A stretch of DNA of 64,000 nucleotides from Nelumbo lutea (Eukaryota > Streptophyta > Magnoliopsida > Proteales > Nelumbonaceae): the NCBI GenBank assembly GCA_022828595.1, contig JAKGHH010000002.1, positions 79,022,383-79,086,382 on the forward strand, in the 5' to 3' direction. Positions 12,541-24,340 of the stretch are shown here, piece by piece. How positions within the stretch are numbered: the first letter of the stretch is position 1; each line of letters starts with the position of its first letter. A program made the translations under genes and the position numbers. The notes under the pieces are model-generated. The model was not told the origin of the DNA and searched no databases. It saw nothing but the letters and a program-made list of their open reading frames with translations.

Positions 12541-13396
12541 CCTTTATCCAAAAGGGAAAATGGACAATTCGCCAAATTGTTGGACAATATAAGCTTAAGG
12601 GCCCAAATTATGCTGGCTGGTTTCGTAACCTTGTGTTGGTATTAATGTCAGAGAAATTGGACAAGGTTGCTAATAACCCTACTCTGGATCATCTGGGTGA
12701 TAGGGCTTCCGAGGCCCATAGGAAAGAGTATCAAGAATGGGAAGAGAAAAATTCTCTTGCCTGGTGTTATATCATAGCCTCCTTAGACAATTTGATACAG
12801 AGATAGTTGATCAAATCTAAGTGTCCAAGGATATTTTGGATAGGCTAAGGAGCATGTTTGAAGAGTAGAATCATTCTACTCGATATAAGGTCTTAAAGTT
12901 GTTTATGATTGCAAAAATGATTGAAAGCTAACAGGTTCATGACCATTGTCTGAAGATGATAGGTTATATTAATGAACTAGAGGCTCTCGGTTCAGGGCTT
13001 GATCATGACACTAAAATTGATGCCATCCTAAATTCCCTGCCTCCCTCCTTCAATTAGTTCATCATGAACTACAACATGAACAATCTAAATGTTAATCTTC
13101 AGGAACTCAACAATATATTGTAGAGGACCGGAGAACTGATAAAGAAGGATAAGCCAATAGTCATGCTTGTTGAAGGTGGCAAGTTGGGCAAGAAGAAGAG
13201 GAAGGCAAGGAAAAAGTCTCAGAAAAAGGTTAGCAAGCCTAAAAGGAAAAAGAAGGATAAGACATCGGATGCCTATCACTTTTTCAAACTGACCGACCAT
13301 TGGAAGAGGAATAGTCCTTATTACCTGGTGACCAAGAAATAAGATAATTTTGAATCTTTTGTCATAGAGACCAATTTGTTGGTCACTTCTTCTTCC
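12541..13396 (+). pseudogene. gag: Copia P gag
   Basis: This is the nucleocapsid/capsid precursor, here a pseudogene. 12570-12806 retains a recognisable copia gag N-terminus (KGPNYAGWFRNLVLVLMSEKLDKV). Downstream segments match the same family: the INELEALGS region near 12970, ILNSLPPS near 13025, and the Lys-rich stretch at 13185-13260. Several frameshifts and stops break the frame, including a TAG at 12804-12806. The zinc knuckle at 13265-13320 has lost Cys residues (DAYHFFKLTDHWKRNS). The start appears shifted compared with the W and X copies, where ATG precedes the QFAKLL motif. Confidence 0.8.
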
Positions 13397-14700
13397 TAGT
13401 GTATTGACTCTGAGGCTTCAACTCATGCATGTAACACATTGTAGGGGTTCAAGTCATGTAGAAGACTGAGTGGCGGAGAAGTTACACTCTACTTGGGGAC
13501 TTCTGCAACAGTTGCAGCTACAGCTATAGGAACTATAGAGTTAGTTTACAGAGAAGGAATTATTGTACTTAAAGATTGTCTTTTTGTACCGAACTTAAAA
13601 AGAAATTTGATTTTTGTCTCAAATTTTTGTTTGGATGGTTATTCTATTTTATTTAGTAATGTGATTACTCTCAAATGGAAGAACAAATTCCTCACTTATG
13701 GAGAACTCGAGAATGGTCTATATGTTCTCCATCCTTCTCTAGAAACAAACATAACCGAAACTACGTCGAAAAAAATCCCCAAGAAGAGAACATGTGAAAC
13801 AATTAATCCCATGTGCTTGTGGCATTACTAACTTGGCCACATTAACATAGATCATATCACAAGGTTGGTAAAGAATGGTCCTATGGATTTTATAACTATA
13901 GAAGATCTTCCAACCTATGAACGTCGCCTTTAGGGTAAGATGACAAAATGACCATTTACAAGTAAGCCTAAAAGATCTATAGGTATGCTTGACCTAATAC
14001 ATATTGATGTATGTGGTCCCCTGAATGTTAGGACACGTAACCAACACATTTATTTCATAACTTTTACCAATGATCACTCACAGTATGGTTACGTGTACCT
14101 AATGAGACATAAGTCTGAATCCTTTGAAATGTTCAAAGAATTCAGGCAAGAGGTCGAGAAATAGTTGGGGAGACAGATCAAAGCCCTTTGATTAGATCGA
14201 GGAGGTGAATATCTCTCCGACGAATTCAAGGTCAACACAAGGGACAATGGGATTGTTTCAAGTTAGTTCCTCCTGCTACACCACTATTAAATGGTGTGTT
14301 AGAGAGGAGGAACTGGACTTTATTAAGTAAGGTCTAATCACTTTTCGTACACTCGAAACTACCTACATTCTTTTGGGGGTACGCATTAGAGACTGTGATA
14401 TATTTGTTGAACTGGGTTCCAACCAAATCCATTCCTAAGATCCCTATGAGCTATGGATTGGTAAGAAACCAAGTGTAAGACACTTGAAGATTCGGAGTTG
14501 TCTAGCACATGTTAAAAGAACAAGTGCTAACAAATTAGAATCTAAGACCAGCCATTGACTATTTGTAGGCTACAGCAAAGGCTCTGTAAGATACCTTTTC
14601 TATGACCCAAAAGAGCAAAAAGTGTTATTGCAGTGGAAATGCCCATTTCTTGGAAGAAGATTACATCCTAAACAGTCATCATCAGGAAGTTGTTCTTGAT
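13397..14700 (+). pseudogene. pol: Copia P protease-integrase
   Basis: The protease active-site region reads CIDSEASTHAC, so Glu replaces the catalytic-loop Gly, and a TAG (13397-13399) sits just before it. The same two changes occur in element X. A fairly open stretch, 13493-13831, covers the end of protease and the gag-pre-integrase region (GTSATVAATAIGTIEL to GELENGLYVLHPSLET). The integrase HHCC zinc finger has lost its Cys pair (TYERRL in place of a CxxC). Core motifs remain visible: DLIHIDVCGPL near 13990 and DRGGEYLSDEF near 14198, but the frame breaks repeatedly after about 14250. It cannot yield active enzyme. Confidence 0.82.
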
Positions 14701-15025
14701 GAGTAGAGCTTAGGGGTAGCGGGAGATGTCCTACAAGCTCTAGATAATAACCAACCTAGAAGGTTTACCTAGGTATCTAGGCCTCCAGTTTCTTATGGCT
14801 ATGACCAAGAAAGTTACTTGGTGGAAGCCACGACCAGTGAGGAAGATCCCGTGACTTATACGGAAGCTATGTTGGACATAGATTCCTTGAAGTGGGTAGA
14901 TGCCATGAAAGCCGAGATGGACTCGATGGAAACCAATAAAGTCTAGACTCTTGTAGACCCACCTCCTGGGGTGAAAACAGAATCCGAATGAGACCTATGT
15001 TTACAAGAAGAGAGTGGGAGATAAG
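14701..15025 (+). pseudogene. pol: Copia P RT fragment
   Basis: This is the start of the RNA-dependent DNA polymerase domain, matching EAMLDIDSLKWVDAMKAEMDS, then a TAG and VDPPPGVK. A deletion follows, joining directly to QNPNETYVYKKRVGDKVT. The missing middle part includes the first conserved RT blocks. After GDKVT the sequence changes to the minus-strand RT of element W. Confidence 0.8.
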
Positions 15026-15176
15026 GTTACGTTGCTGCAAAATCAATACCTTTGCCGTAGTTAACATTCCTACTGTTAGACAGTTTGTATGCCCTTAGCT
15101 CCAATCAGTTTTGATGTAGTTTAGACATTTAGTGTAAATGAATAAAGTGCATGTTTGATTCAGGTTGTGTGGTATG

Positions 15177-16727
15177 TGACGGGTTGTCGAAGCCCTCAAA
15201 ATTAGTACTAGTCCCACAATCAAATAATTGTGGTAAAAAGTGGTACTAGGTCGAATCCCATAGGGAGCAATTCAGTAATCTCTTAGCCGAATGGATAAAG
15301 TAATTGAGTGGAAAATTTTAATAACTAAAATTAAAAGAATAACAAACTAGACAAACAAGAGAAAATCAGTCTTACCGAATTCTGGTTCAAGGGTTCGGGT
15401 TGAATCGATTGGCCATCGATCCTAGGTACATTTCAGCATTCTTGCAATTCAAGCATTTAACCTTAGATTTATTAGGATAGCCATAATAAACCTTGTGTTT
15501 TCCTAATTCAGTTGACCAAACCCAGCATTCGATCAATACTTATCACCCATCAACTGGTATGATAGCATCCATATGAAATAGTGATAGCATTAAGATTTGT
15601 GAAAACAGTTAAACCAAAATAACAATAATTGAAATAATTGCAATTACTGAATCTTGTTCCATCGATTCCTTTAGGTTTAACCATGTTAAAACATTGGTCA
15701 AAGGCTGTCATGAACAATTGACCCAAAAAGAAATCAACCTAATTGCTATTTGCACCATTATTCTTGACAATTACAGATCACCGGAATCATGGATAACAGT
15801 AGGAAGATCAACATTAATTTAGTTTGTCAACCTAATTAACATCAACATCCAATAAAAATATGCACAAGAATCAATGAATATTTGAATTAAAAAGCAAAAA
15901 AATAAAGTGACTATAGAACCTCACAATGACACAATCGAACCTCCCCCATTGAATTGGAAAAAAGAAGCTTAGCTGCTCATGATCTGTGCAATCTCCATGC
16001 TTTTCTTCTCCATAGCCGAAATGCCTTCTTGAGCTTCTTGGTCTTCTTGATGATCTCTTGGATCTGAAAGTGATTGATGCTAGAGCTGGTTCACCCCCCT
16101 CTTTATATAGCCAAAGGAGAGGGTTGTTTTCCAACTCCTTTTAGGAGATCATCTTATCTTTAGGGAGTCTTGATCTTCTTTGAACTAATCCTATCCTATC
16201 TCTTATCTAATGATCTAATCTCAATCTTCTTATCTCTCTAGGATTACATTCAAGACTTTAGATCTGATAAAACTCTATCATTGGAGATTACATTCGAAAT
16301 TCAGACTCTTAACTCTTGAATTCCAGTTGGGCTACTTTAAAACTTGGGCTGCTTCAAGGTACTTCTGCGAGTTGGGCTTAAGTTGTGAAATGGACCTGGC
16401 TACGAACTTGTTCCAAATTCGGGCTCATTTCCTTACTCGATTCAGGCCGAATATGTTGAAACCCAAAACATAAAAGTTGTGGGCCTTCCTTTCAACTTTC
16501 TAATGCTTCTATAATTGTCTAATTCAGAGTCCGGAATTGAGAGTTAGGCCCAGATTACTGACTGTCGCCGAACTATGCAAAATCACCCAATTTGCCCTAT
16601 TTTCTTTCAATTGCCTTCTTTATTGCCCTGAATCAAAATACAAGAGTAATGAGTTCATTTAAATACTAAAGTAATGTAAAAAAAAGAAAATTAGGGGACA
16701 AAAATAGGGTTCTTTTTAGTCTCATCA
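15177..16727 (-). repeat. 3' LTR of gypsy N
   Basis: 1551 bp with TG...CA ends. On the minus strand it keeps a TATA box (ggctatataaag, about 16100-16112) that the 5' copy has lost. It shares segments with the LTR of gypsy F, such as the region reading CTCTCAATTCCGGACTC on the minus strand, so N and F are related. Confidence 0.9.
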
Positions 16728-16742
16728 AATCCCCCCACACTT
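16728..16742 (-). other. Polypurine tract of gypsy N
   Basis: Minus strand AAGTGTGGGGGGATT directly abuts the 3' LTR. This is the plus-strand primer motif typical of Athila-type gypsy elements. Confidence 0.88.
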
Positions 16743-17879
16743 AAACTTTGCCCGTCCTCGGACAAGGCAAAAACTCAAGTAACACAAAAGAAACCAACTA
16801 CCGATTTTCAATCTTTCTTTTTCTCTACGTGAGGCCTAGTTCATTGCATGCTTTAGTCTAGACTTGGTAACCTTCCCTCTTTATATCTCTTTCTCTCCTT
16901 CTTCTCGTCCAAGAGTGATTGCAAATCACCATTCCCCCTGGTCCCAGGTTAAATCGATAGTCTAGGAGACAAGCCTTTCCGGCTGAAGCATCCTTGGCTG
17001 AATGGGTAGTCATTGCCTTAACAAACCAATACAGCTAGATTCACTTACCTTTCTTTGTTTCTTAAGCCAAAACAAGGTGTGCTTATTGCCATAAGCTTGA
17101 TATATATCACACCTCCACCACTTAGTATGAATTCCTAGGATCTGAAGGTGAGAATGGGGTTGGGGTTCTAGGGTGAGTGCATTTTATGCTCCATCTCACC
17201 CTTGCCTTCATTTCAAGATGTGAGTGCATTTTATGCTCCATCTCACACTTGTTTTCGTTTTTATATGTGAGCACATTTTATGCTCCATCTCACATTAGTC
17301 ACGATTTTATTTTCGATTTTATTTTCTTTTATTTTCTTTTTATTTTATTTTATTTTATTTTTGCACAAGAATCACAGGGTTTCACCGTCTGATCCATGAA
17401 ATCATTGATCATGTTCTCAATGTGCCTAACATAGCAAGTTCTAGAATAACCAAACCATATTTGACAGATAATTATGAGAAAATCAATCAAACCTTTATGC
17501 ATCTTGCCTATTGATCGATTAAAATCATGAGGTACCATATGCAGCCAAGAAAGATTTAGTTAGTCATGCTTGCATCCTATCTTATCTATTCAGCCTAAAC
17601 ACATGATTCCTGACAAGTTGAAATCGTTCAAGGATAAGTTTCCAATAGTAGAAATTTCAAGAAGGTAAGGTATCCCAAATTTCCATCAGATTTCCCTAAC
17701 CCCCCCACACTTAAGTTATACATTGTCCCCAATGTATGTGATTATGCATAAAGTAGAAGGATTTGGAGGTACTTCCCTGTTTGCCTTGTAAGGTTCCTGC
17801 TAAACACAAAAATCAAAACAAAATAACAAAATTAACTAAACACAATGGGTTGCCTCCTATAAGCGCAATTGTTTAACGT
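16743..17879 (-). other. 3' noncoding region of gypsy N
   Basis: About 1.1 kb between the protease region and the 3' LTR, where an autonomous element would have pol. No RT or integrase motif is seen in any frame. It holds a 3 x 47-bp tandem repeat (17173-17313) and, at 17701-17713 on the minus strand, a second PPT-like TTAAGTGTGGGGGG. Otherwise it is AT-rich. Confidence 0.75.
17173..17313. repeat. Three 47-bp tandem repeats
   Basis: Copies start at 17173, 17220 and 17267. Each carries GTGAG(T/C)(G/A)CATTTTATGCTCCATCTCAC, whose ends GTGAG/CTCAC form a short inverted repeat. Spacing is exactly 47 bp, which points to recent tandem duplication inside the N 3' region. Confidence 0.85.
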
Positions 17880-18480
17880 CGTTATGTTCGACGTCCTCCT
17901 TTGCTACTTTAGCTCTCGTGGTTTCAACTTTCGGTGTGTTCCCCTTCCATCCATCATGGCGGGTTCAAATTTGGAATAGGGGCCTTGGTATCCAATTGTG
18001 CATTGATTCTAACTTCTCATTCATATCTTTTTCAAAAATTTCTTGCATAGTTGGATCAAAAGTGTCAACCGAATATATCGAATGGTCTTCAATTGGGTAC
18101 TTCATAGCTTAAAAAATATTAAATTTTATAATCTCTCCATCACATTCGACGGAGAGGGTACCCTCATCCACATCTATTTTGGTCTTGGTCGTTTTCATGA
18201 ATGGACTGCCTAATAGAAATGGGGCTGAACTTTTGATCGTGTCCTCTTCCATCTTCACAATGTAAGAATCGGCTGGGAAAATTAAATCATTAACCTGCAC
18301 CATTACATTCTCAACAATCCCTTCTGGGTAGGCGTTAGAACGATCAGCTAATTGGATAATAGATTTAGTTTCCCTTAAAGGACCTAATCTCAAAGAATAG
18401 TAAATCGAGTATGGCATGACATTGATAGATGCACCTAAGTCTAGCATGGCATGCTCGATTCACTTATTGCCAATCACACA
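17880..18480 (-). pseudogene. Gypsy N aspartic protease region
   Basis: 18109-18447 encodes a retropepsin with the catalytic motif LDLGASINVMP, a mid-domain QLADRS, and the late motif FLLGSPFMKTTKTKIDVDEGTL. These are the usual landmarks of Athila-type protease, in order and without a break. The catalytic Asp is intact, unlike in gypsy H. The frame ends with a TAA just after the KFNIF segment. Downstream, to about 17880, a short Athila-like tail (a KYPIEDHSIYSV-type segment) can be read before similarity ends. It would cleave Gag if expressed, but the gag reading frame upstream is broken. Confidence 0.8.
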
Positions 18481-19924
18481 AGGTAGGGTGAACATACCTG
18501 GATTAGCACCCGCTTCTTAGCACCACTGCACTTACATTCTCCTTGGGGTTGACTACCGTTTGTGATTATAGTTTCCCAGAGATCTGCGCCTCCAACTTGC
18601 TAATGACAGTGGCAAGCTGGCTGATTTGGTTTCCCAAATTCTGAATGCTGGCTCTTGTTTCCTATTGAAATTGCTGAGTATTAGTAGCTAGAGCTTTAAC
18701 TATATCTTCTAATAAAATACCTGAATTCGGGGGTTGGCCTTGTGCTATGATGGGTGCTGAATAATGGGGCTATCGACTAAAAAAATGGGGCTGATATTGC
18801 TGCTGTCCTTCTAGGTTCCCGTAGCTTAGATTTGGATGATCTCTCCACCCCTAATTGTAGTAATTGGAGTAGGGATCATACTTTCGTTGGGGCTGTCTCG
18901 GGAATCCTCCTACGGCATTTACTTGTTGGATCAATCCATCTTGTAATGATGGACACATGTTCGTAGGATGGTCAGGGATCGAACAGATACCACACACCCT
19001 AGCAGTTTGTAATTGTCCTTTAGCTAGTTGCCTAACCAAGGCAGTTAAGTCAGAAATCTGATTTTCTAAATTGACATGGCTTACCTCATTAAGCCGTCTA
19101 GTGGTGCCACCTATCCTTGCACCGAACTGCTATGAATTTTTGGCCATGTTGGAAATTAATTCTCTGGCCGCTTCGGGTGTCTTGTTCACTAAGGCTCCTC
19201 CACTGGCTGCATCGACCATACTTCTATCCATGGGCTGAAGCCCTTCATAGAAGTATTGGATCAAATGATGTTCGGGTATTTGGTGGTGTGGACAGCTAGC
19301 AACAAGTTGTTTAAATATTTCCCAATATTCATATAGCGTCTCACCACCAAATTTCCAAACTCCACATATTTCTTTTCTTATATTTGCAGCCCAGGATGCA
19401 GGGAAATATTTATCTAAAAATACCCTGCTCATCTCATCCCATGTGTGTATTGAACCGGGAGGAAGAATATACAACCAATCCTTTGCTTTATCACGTAAAG
19501 TAAGTGGAAAAGCTATGAGTTTTACCTGATTCTCGGTCATACCGTGGGGTTTCATGCTTGAATAGACGACATGGAATTCCTTTAGATGCTTATGAGGGCC
19601 CTCACTTGGAAAACCATGGAATAGAGGCAATAATTGTATCAAACCAGATTTCAATTCAAAACCTACCTCAAGATTGGGATATGTGATGCATAAGGGCTGT
19701 TGGTTCATCATTGGTGCAGCCAAGTCCCTTAGTGTCCTCTCTCTGTCAGCCATTCTTTCTCCTTCTTCGAAGATGGGAAAATCACAAGTGGGCAATTTGC
19801 AATCTGAGTTCACCCTTTTTGGTGAATGATCATTCCTTTGCTTAGCCTCCTTCCTTAAACGATGGGTGGTCCTCTCAATTTCGGGGTTGTACTCGAGTTC
19901 ACCTCGTTGAGAAGCACAAGTCAT
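18481..19924 (-). pseudogene. gag: Gypsy N gag
   Basis: The start is ATG at 19924, giving MTCASQRGELEYNPEIER as in other Athila-like gags; frames upstream of it run into the LTR. The capsid domain (about residues 75-230) is well kept, with FPLTLRDKAKDWLYILPPGS and a DKYFPASWAANIRKEI segment. A TAG near 19127 interrupts it just before QFGARIGG. Beyond the break, a CCHC zinc knuckle (CGICSIPDHPTNMC, 18953-18994) and the YDPYSNYYN/GWRDHPNLSYG motifs follow, then decay. The first 265 codons are open, so a truncated capsid protein is the most that could be made. Confidence 0.85.
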
Positions 19925-19974
19925 AAAATAAAAATGGTTAACAAGAGGAAGATAATAGCTAAGAAAATAAATTT

Positions 19975-19994
19975 GCTCCCCGGCAGCAGCACCA
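19975..19994 (-). other. PBS of gypsy N
   Basis: Minus strand TGGTGCTGCTGCCGGGGAGC starts six bases after the 5' LTR. It resembles the TGGCGCCGTTGCCGGGGA site of Athila-type elements (usually described as tRNA-Asp), with two differences in the first eight bases. Confidence 0.75.
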
Positions 19995-20000
19995 AAATTT

Positions 20001-21144
20001 TGACGGGTTATCGAAGCCCTCAAAATTAGTACTAGTCCCACAATCAAATAATTGTAGTAAAAAGTGGTACTAGGTCGAATCCCATAGGGAGCAATTCAGT
20101 AATCTCTTAGCCGAATGGATAAAGTAATTGAGTAGGAAAATTTAATAACTAAAATTAAAAGAATAACAAACTAGACAAACAAGAGAAAATCGGTCTTACC
20201 GAATTCTGGTTCAAGGGTTTGGGTTGAATCGATTGGCCATCGATCCTAGGTCATTTCAGCATTCTTGCAATTCAAGAATTTAACCTTAGAGTTATTAGGA
20301 TAGCCATAATAAACCTTGTGTTTTCCTAATTCAGTTGACCAAACACAGCATTCGATCAACACTTATCACCACTCAACTAGGTACGATAGCGTCCATATTA
20401 AACAGTGATAGCATTAAGATTTGTGAAAATAATTAAACCAAAATAACAATAATTGAGATAGCTGTAATTACTGAATCTTGTTCCATCGATTCCTTTAGGT
20501 TGAACCATGTTAAAACATTGGTCAAAGGCTGTCACAAACAATTGACCCAAAAAATAATCAACCTAATTTCTATTTGCACCATTATTCGTGACAATTACGG
20601 ATCACCAAAATCATGGATAGCAGTAGGAAGATCAACATTAATTTAGTTTGTCAACCTAATTAACATCAACATCCAAAAAAAAATATGCACAAGAATCAAT
20701 GAATACTTGAAAAAGAAAGCAAGAAAATAAAGTAACTACAAAACCTCACAATGACACAATCGAACCTCCCCCCTTGAACCAGAAAAAAGAAGCTTAGCTG
20801 CTCATGTTCTGCGCAATCTCCATGCTTTTCTTCTCCATAACCGAACTGCCTTCTTGAGCTTCTTGGTCTTCTTGATGATCTCTTGGATCTGAGAGTGATT
20901 GATGGGCCTGGCTACGAACTTGCTCCAACTTTGGGCTTTCGGGCTGAATCTGTCAAATCCCAAAACATAAAAGTTGTGCGCCTTCCTTTCATCTTTCTAA
21001 TGCTTATTGAATTGTCTAATTCAGAGTCCAGAATTGAGAGTTAGGCCCAGATTACTGATTGTCACTGAACTGTGCAAAATCACCCAATTTGCCTTGTTTT
21101 CTTCCAATTAGGGGACAAAAATAGGGTTCTTTTTAGTCTCATCA
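20001..21144 (-). repeat. 5' LTR of gypsy N, promoter deleted
   Basis: Same ends as the 3' LTR but only 1144 bp. Compared with 15177-16727 it lacks a block equal to about 16080-16390, which contains the TATA box, a short block near 16420, and about 85 bp near 16600-16690. Without the TATA region this LTR probably cannot start the genomic transcript. Confidence 0.88.
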
Positions 21145-22196
21145 GTATGTTTCTGTGTAAGACCCTTAAACTGGACACTTAATGAGACTCATGTTAGTTT
21201 AAAATGTTCACAGCCAGTGGGTCAGTCTGGGGAGATCTATCCTGATAAGGCTGTCACTGATGTGCCGCCAAGTTGGTTGGGGAGGCTTGTCTCAGCCACC
21301 AGGGTGAGACCTGAGGTACATGCAGTGTGGGTTCAACTTGAAACCCTGAACAAAACCAGGTTTCCAGTATTGCCCTGGACCTTGGTGATGAGTGGGCAAA
21401 ACTAGAAAGTTACACCTGACCCCAAGACTCGATTATGATACTGCACTAGGTAGCGGATTTGGCTATCTTTGATATGCCAATCAGTGAGATCCTCAAAGGG
21501 GGTCAAAACCTGGGTATGTTGGGATGGTTCATCAACCCATCTGAGTGGGTGATCATAGTGACAGGATCAGCCTCTTTGTCGGACAAAGGTAATGATCGAG
21601 GATGCACTCTCTCTGATGGGAACCAAGACTGCCGGTAGCTGATTTCAATCGTTGGAATTTTGTTTTGCAAAATATATTTATAATGATATAATATATATGT
21701 ACGGTTTCAACTCATTTGAAAAAGGTTTTAATCCCCGGGGTCCATCCTAGAGGAGAGTGTGACACTGTGCCTTGCAGTTGAGGGAGATGTCCTCTCTTGT
21801 CGGGCAGTGTTTGGATCATTATAGGCTAAGAGGTTAAGTGTAAGACCATTTAGGGTTATATCTGATGGACTAATCTTGTATCTACCCATAGTCCCTGGAT
21901 TTTTATAAGATAACTTGTACCAGGGACCACTTAGAGTAAGTGTTGGGCCCATAGAGTCAATGTGATGGGCTCAAGGGGTTCATTGGGCTTTCAGTGAATT
22001 CGGCTAGGCCTTGTAACAAAGGCTGGGCTGAACCCATGTGGCTGATGTGTAGATCAATTCTTGGGTCCCACACCATACAAAGAAGCCCAACTGGGTAGCA
22101 GTTTGGAAGCCTATTGAGCACTTGATGCATATTGGGCCTAAAGCCCATTTCGAACTAGGCTGATTTGATCAATCACTTAAAGGGTAGGATCTGAGG

Positions 22197-24328
22197 TGAA
22201 GGGATGAGATATCCATCTTATGGACACTTGAATCTTGCAGAATAGAATGGGTGAATTTCAAAAATTTCTCTCCATCCTATTGGGAATCGTATTCCCTTTT
22301 TTAGAAAAATCATTTTTTAGGGATCAATTTTGAACCAAGAAGCGAACAAGATCTGAACAAAAGCAGTAGGAGAGGAATATACCTGATACGGAGAAATAAT
22401 GTCTCCCAATGGAGGTGTTGACACCCATGGAAGGAACCAAAAACTACTCCCACTGAAGATGACGCAGTGCAGGATGGAGCAGAATCAACATTGTTCTTCA
22501 CAAGAACCAGATCCTTCGTAGGAATCAACTAGATGGGCGAATTTCAAAAATTTCTCTCCATCCTACTGGGAATTGTATTCCCTATTTAAGAAAATCATAT
22601 TTTTCAAGGATCAGTCTTGAACCAAGAACTAAACCAGATCTGATAAAAAGCAGTAGGGGAGGGATATACCTGATACGGAGAAATAATATCTCAAAATGGA
22701 GGTGTTCAAGCCCAAGGAAGGAACAAAAAACTGCTCCCACTGAACATGGCGCATTGCAGGATGGAGCAGAATCAACAGCGTTCTTCACAAGAACCAAATC
22801 CTACGCAAGAATCAACTGGATGGCACATGAGCACCTATTCCAATCAGCCCTTTCACAAAGGACTGATATCAAGATCCAATCTTGATCTCTCCCACTGAGA
22901 ATAGGAGATCAAACTGGCAGATATGGCGATAACAGGAAGGAGGCGACAAGAGAGATTTAACGCAGTAATGCTGAATTCCCTCTTCTGCGATTTCAGCTCT
23001 GAAGAGGATGTGAATATGTAATCATCTAAAGGCTGCCGCCCCCTCCTCCTTTTATAAGCTTAAAGGGATCGACTCCTAATTCCATTAGGAGTTGCTGATC
23101 CAAATCATATTTGGATCAGAATTCCCCTCAAGTGATAAGGGTAAACCCTTATCTTATTTGCAGATTAGATAAGCCTCCTCCTAATCCTATTAGGAGATTT
23201 TCAGATCTGAATCAGCCCAGTTCGAAATGGGCTTTAGGCCCAATAAGGTTATGTACTCACTTAGCCTTCCAAACTGCTACCCAGTTGGGCTTCTGTGTAT
23301 GGCGTGTGACCCAAACATTGATATACACATCAACCACATGGGTTCAGCCTAGCCTTTGTTACAAGGCATGGCCGAATACACTGTTATGGACAGTGCACCC
23401 CCTAAAACCCATCACATGGGCTCTATGGGCCCAACACTTACCCTAAGTGGTCCCTGGGCCAAGCCACCTTGTAACACCCAGGGACTATGGGCAGATGCAA
23501 GATTAGCCCATCAGGTATTACCCTCAATGGTCTTACACTTAACCTCTCAGCCCATAATGATCAAACACTGCCCGACAAGAGAGGACCTTTGCCTCGACTA
23601 CAAGGAATAGTGTTGCACTCTCTACTCACATGGATCCCGGGATTTAAAACCTTTTGCAAACGTTTGGAAACCATAATATATATACTTTTATATCTCATAT
23701 AAAATATATTTTGCAAAACAAATCTCAACGATTGAAATCGGCTGCCAGCAGTCTTGGTTTCCATTAGAGAGAGTGCATCCCTGATCATTACCTTTGTCCG
23801 ACAAAGGGGCTGATCCTATCACTATGATCACCCACTCAGATTAATTCTCAGACTGTCCCAACATACCTATGTTTTGACCCGTGCTAAGGATCTCACTGAT
23901 TGGCATATCAAAAATAGCCCAATCTGACACTTAGTTCCATATGATAATCGAGTCTAGGGGTCAGGTGTAACTTTCTAGTTTTGCCCATCAATCTCCAAGG
24001 TCCAGGGAAATACTAAAAATCTAGTCCAGTTCAAAGATTCAATTAATCCTACTTTGCATGTGCCTTGGGTCTCACCCTGGCGGCTGAGATAGGCCACCCC
24101 AACATTTGGCAGCACACCAGTGTTAGCCTTGGTAGGATAATTCTCCCCAGACTTACCCCACGGTTGTGAACATTCTAAACTAACACAAGTCTCATAAGTG
24201 TCTAGTTTAAGGGTATTACACAGAAACACACCACAGGAACATGAATCAAATATATACTTTATTCATTTATAATAAACTCATAATGTACATCATTCTGATT
24301 GGAGCTAAGGGCATACAACTGTCTAACA
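22197..24328 (-). repeat. LTR A, 3' LTR of copia X, with internal duplication
   Basis: 2132 bp, TG...CA ends, longer than its relatives because a 286-bp U5 segment is repeated in tandem (22249-22534 and 22535-22820). The copies differ at roughly one base in ten. Two palindromic U3 modules and a TATA box (minus strand, 23049-23058) are present. U5 matches that of D and E. Confidence 0.9.
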
Positions 24329-24340
24329 GCTCCCACTTGC
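24329..24340 (-). other. PPT of copia X
   Basis: Minus strand GCAAGTGGGAGC ends directly at the 3' LTR. The same motif precedes LTR B and, as GCAAGTGGGAAC, LTR E. Confidence 0.88.

Larger units (their letters stand above)
9013..15025 (+). mobile_element. Copia element P (Angela-like), 3' truncated
   Basis: Element order is 5' LTR, tRNA-iMet PBS, long leader, gag, protease, integrase, then the first part of RT. The rest of RT, RNase H, PPT and 3' LTR are absent. RT first loses its middle, then ends at about 15025, where the sequence switches to the opposite-strand RT of element W. The left flank is gttgg; no partner TSD can be found because the 3' end is missing. Gene order protease-integrase-RT and the motif set identify Ty1/copia. 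Confidence 0.88.
15177..21144 (-). mobile_element. Gypsy element N (Athila-like), gag-protease only
   Basis: Complete at both ends: LTRs beginning TGATGAGACT and ending ACCCGTCA on the minus strand, flanked by a perfect GTATG TSD (15172-15176 and 21145-21149). It is inserted in solo LTR S1. It has a PBS, gag and protease, but no RT, RNase H or integrase anywhere in its 5968 bp, so it must have depended on another element. Gag-only LTR elements of plants (TR-GAG type) are the closest described category. The LTRs differ in length (1551 against 1144 bp) through deletions in the 5' copy. Confidence 0.88.
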
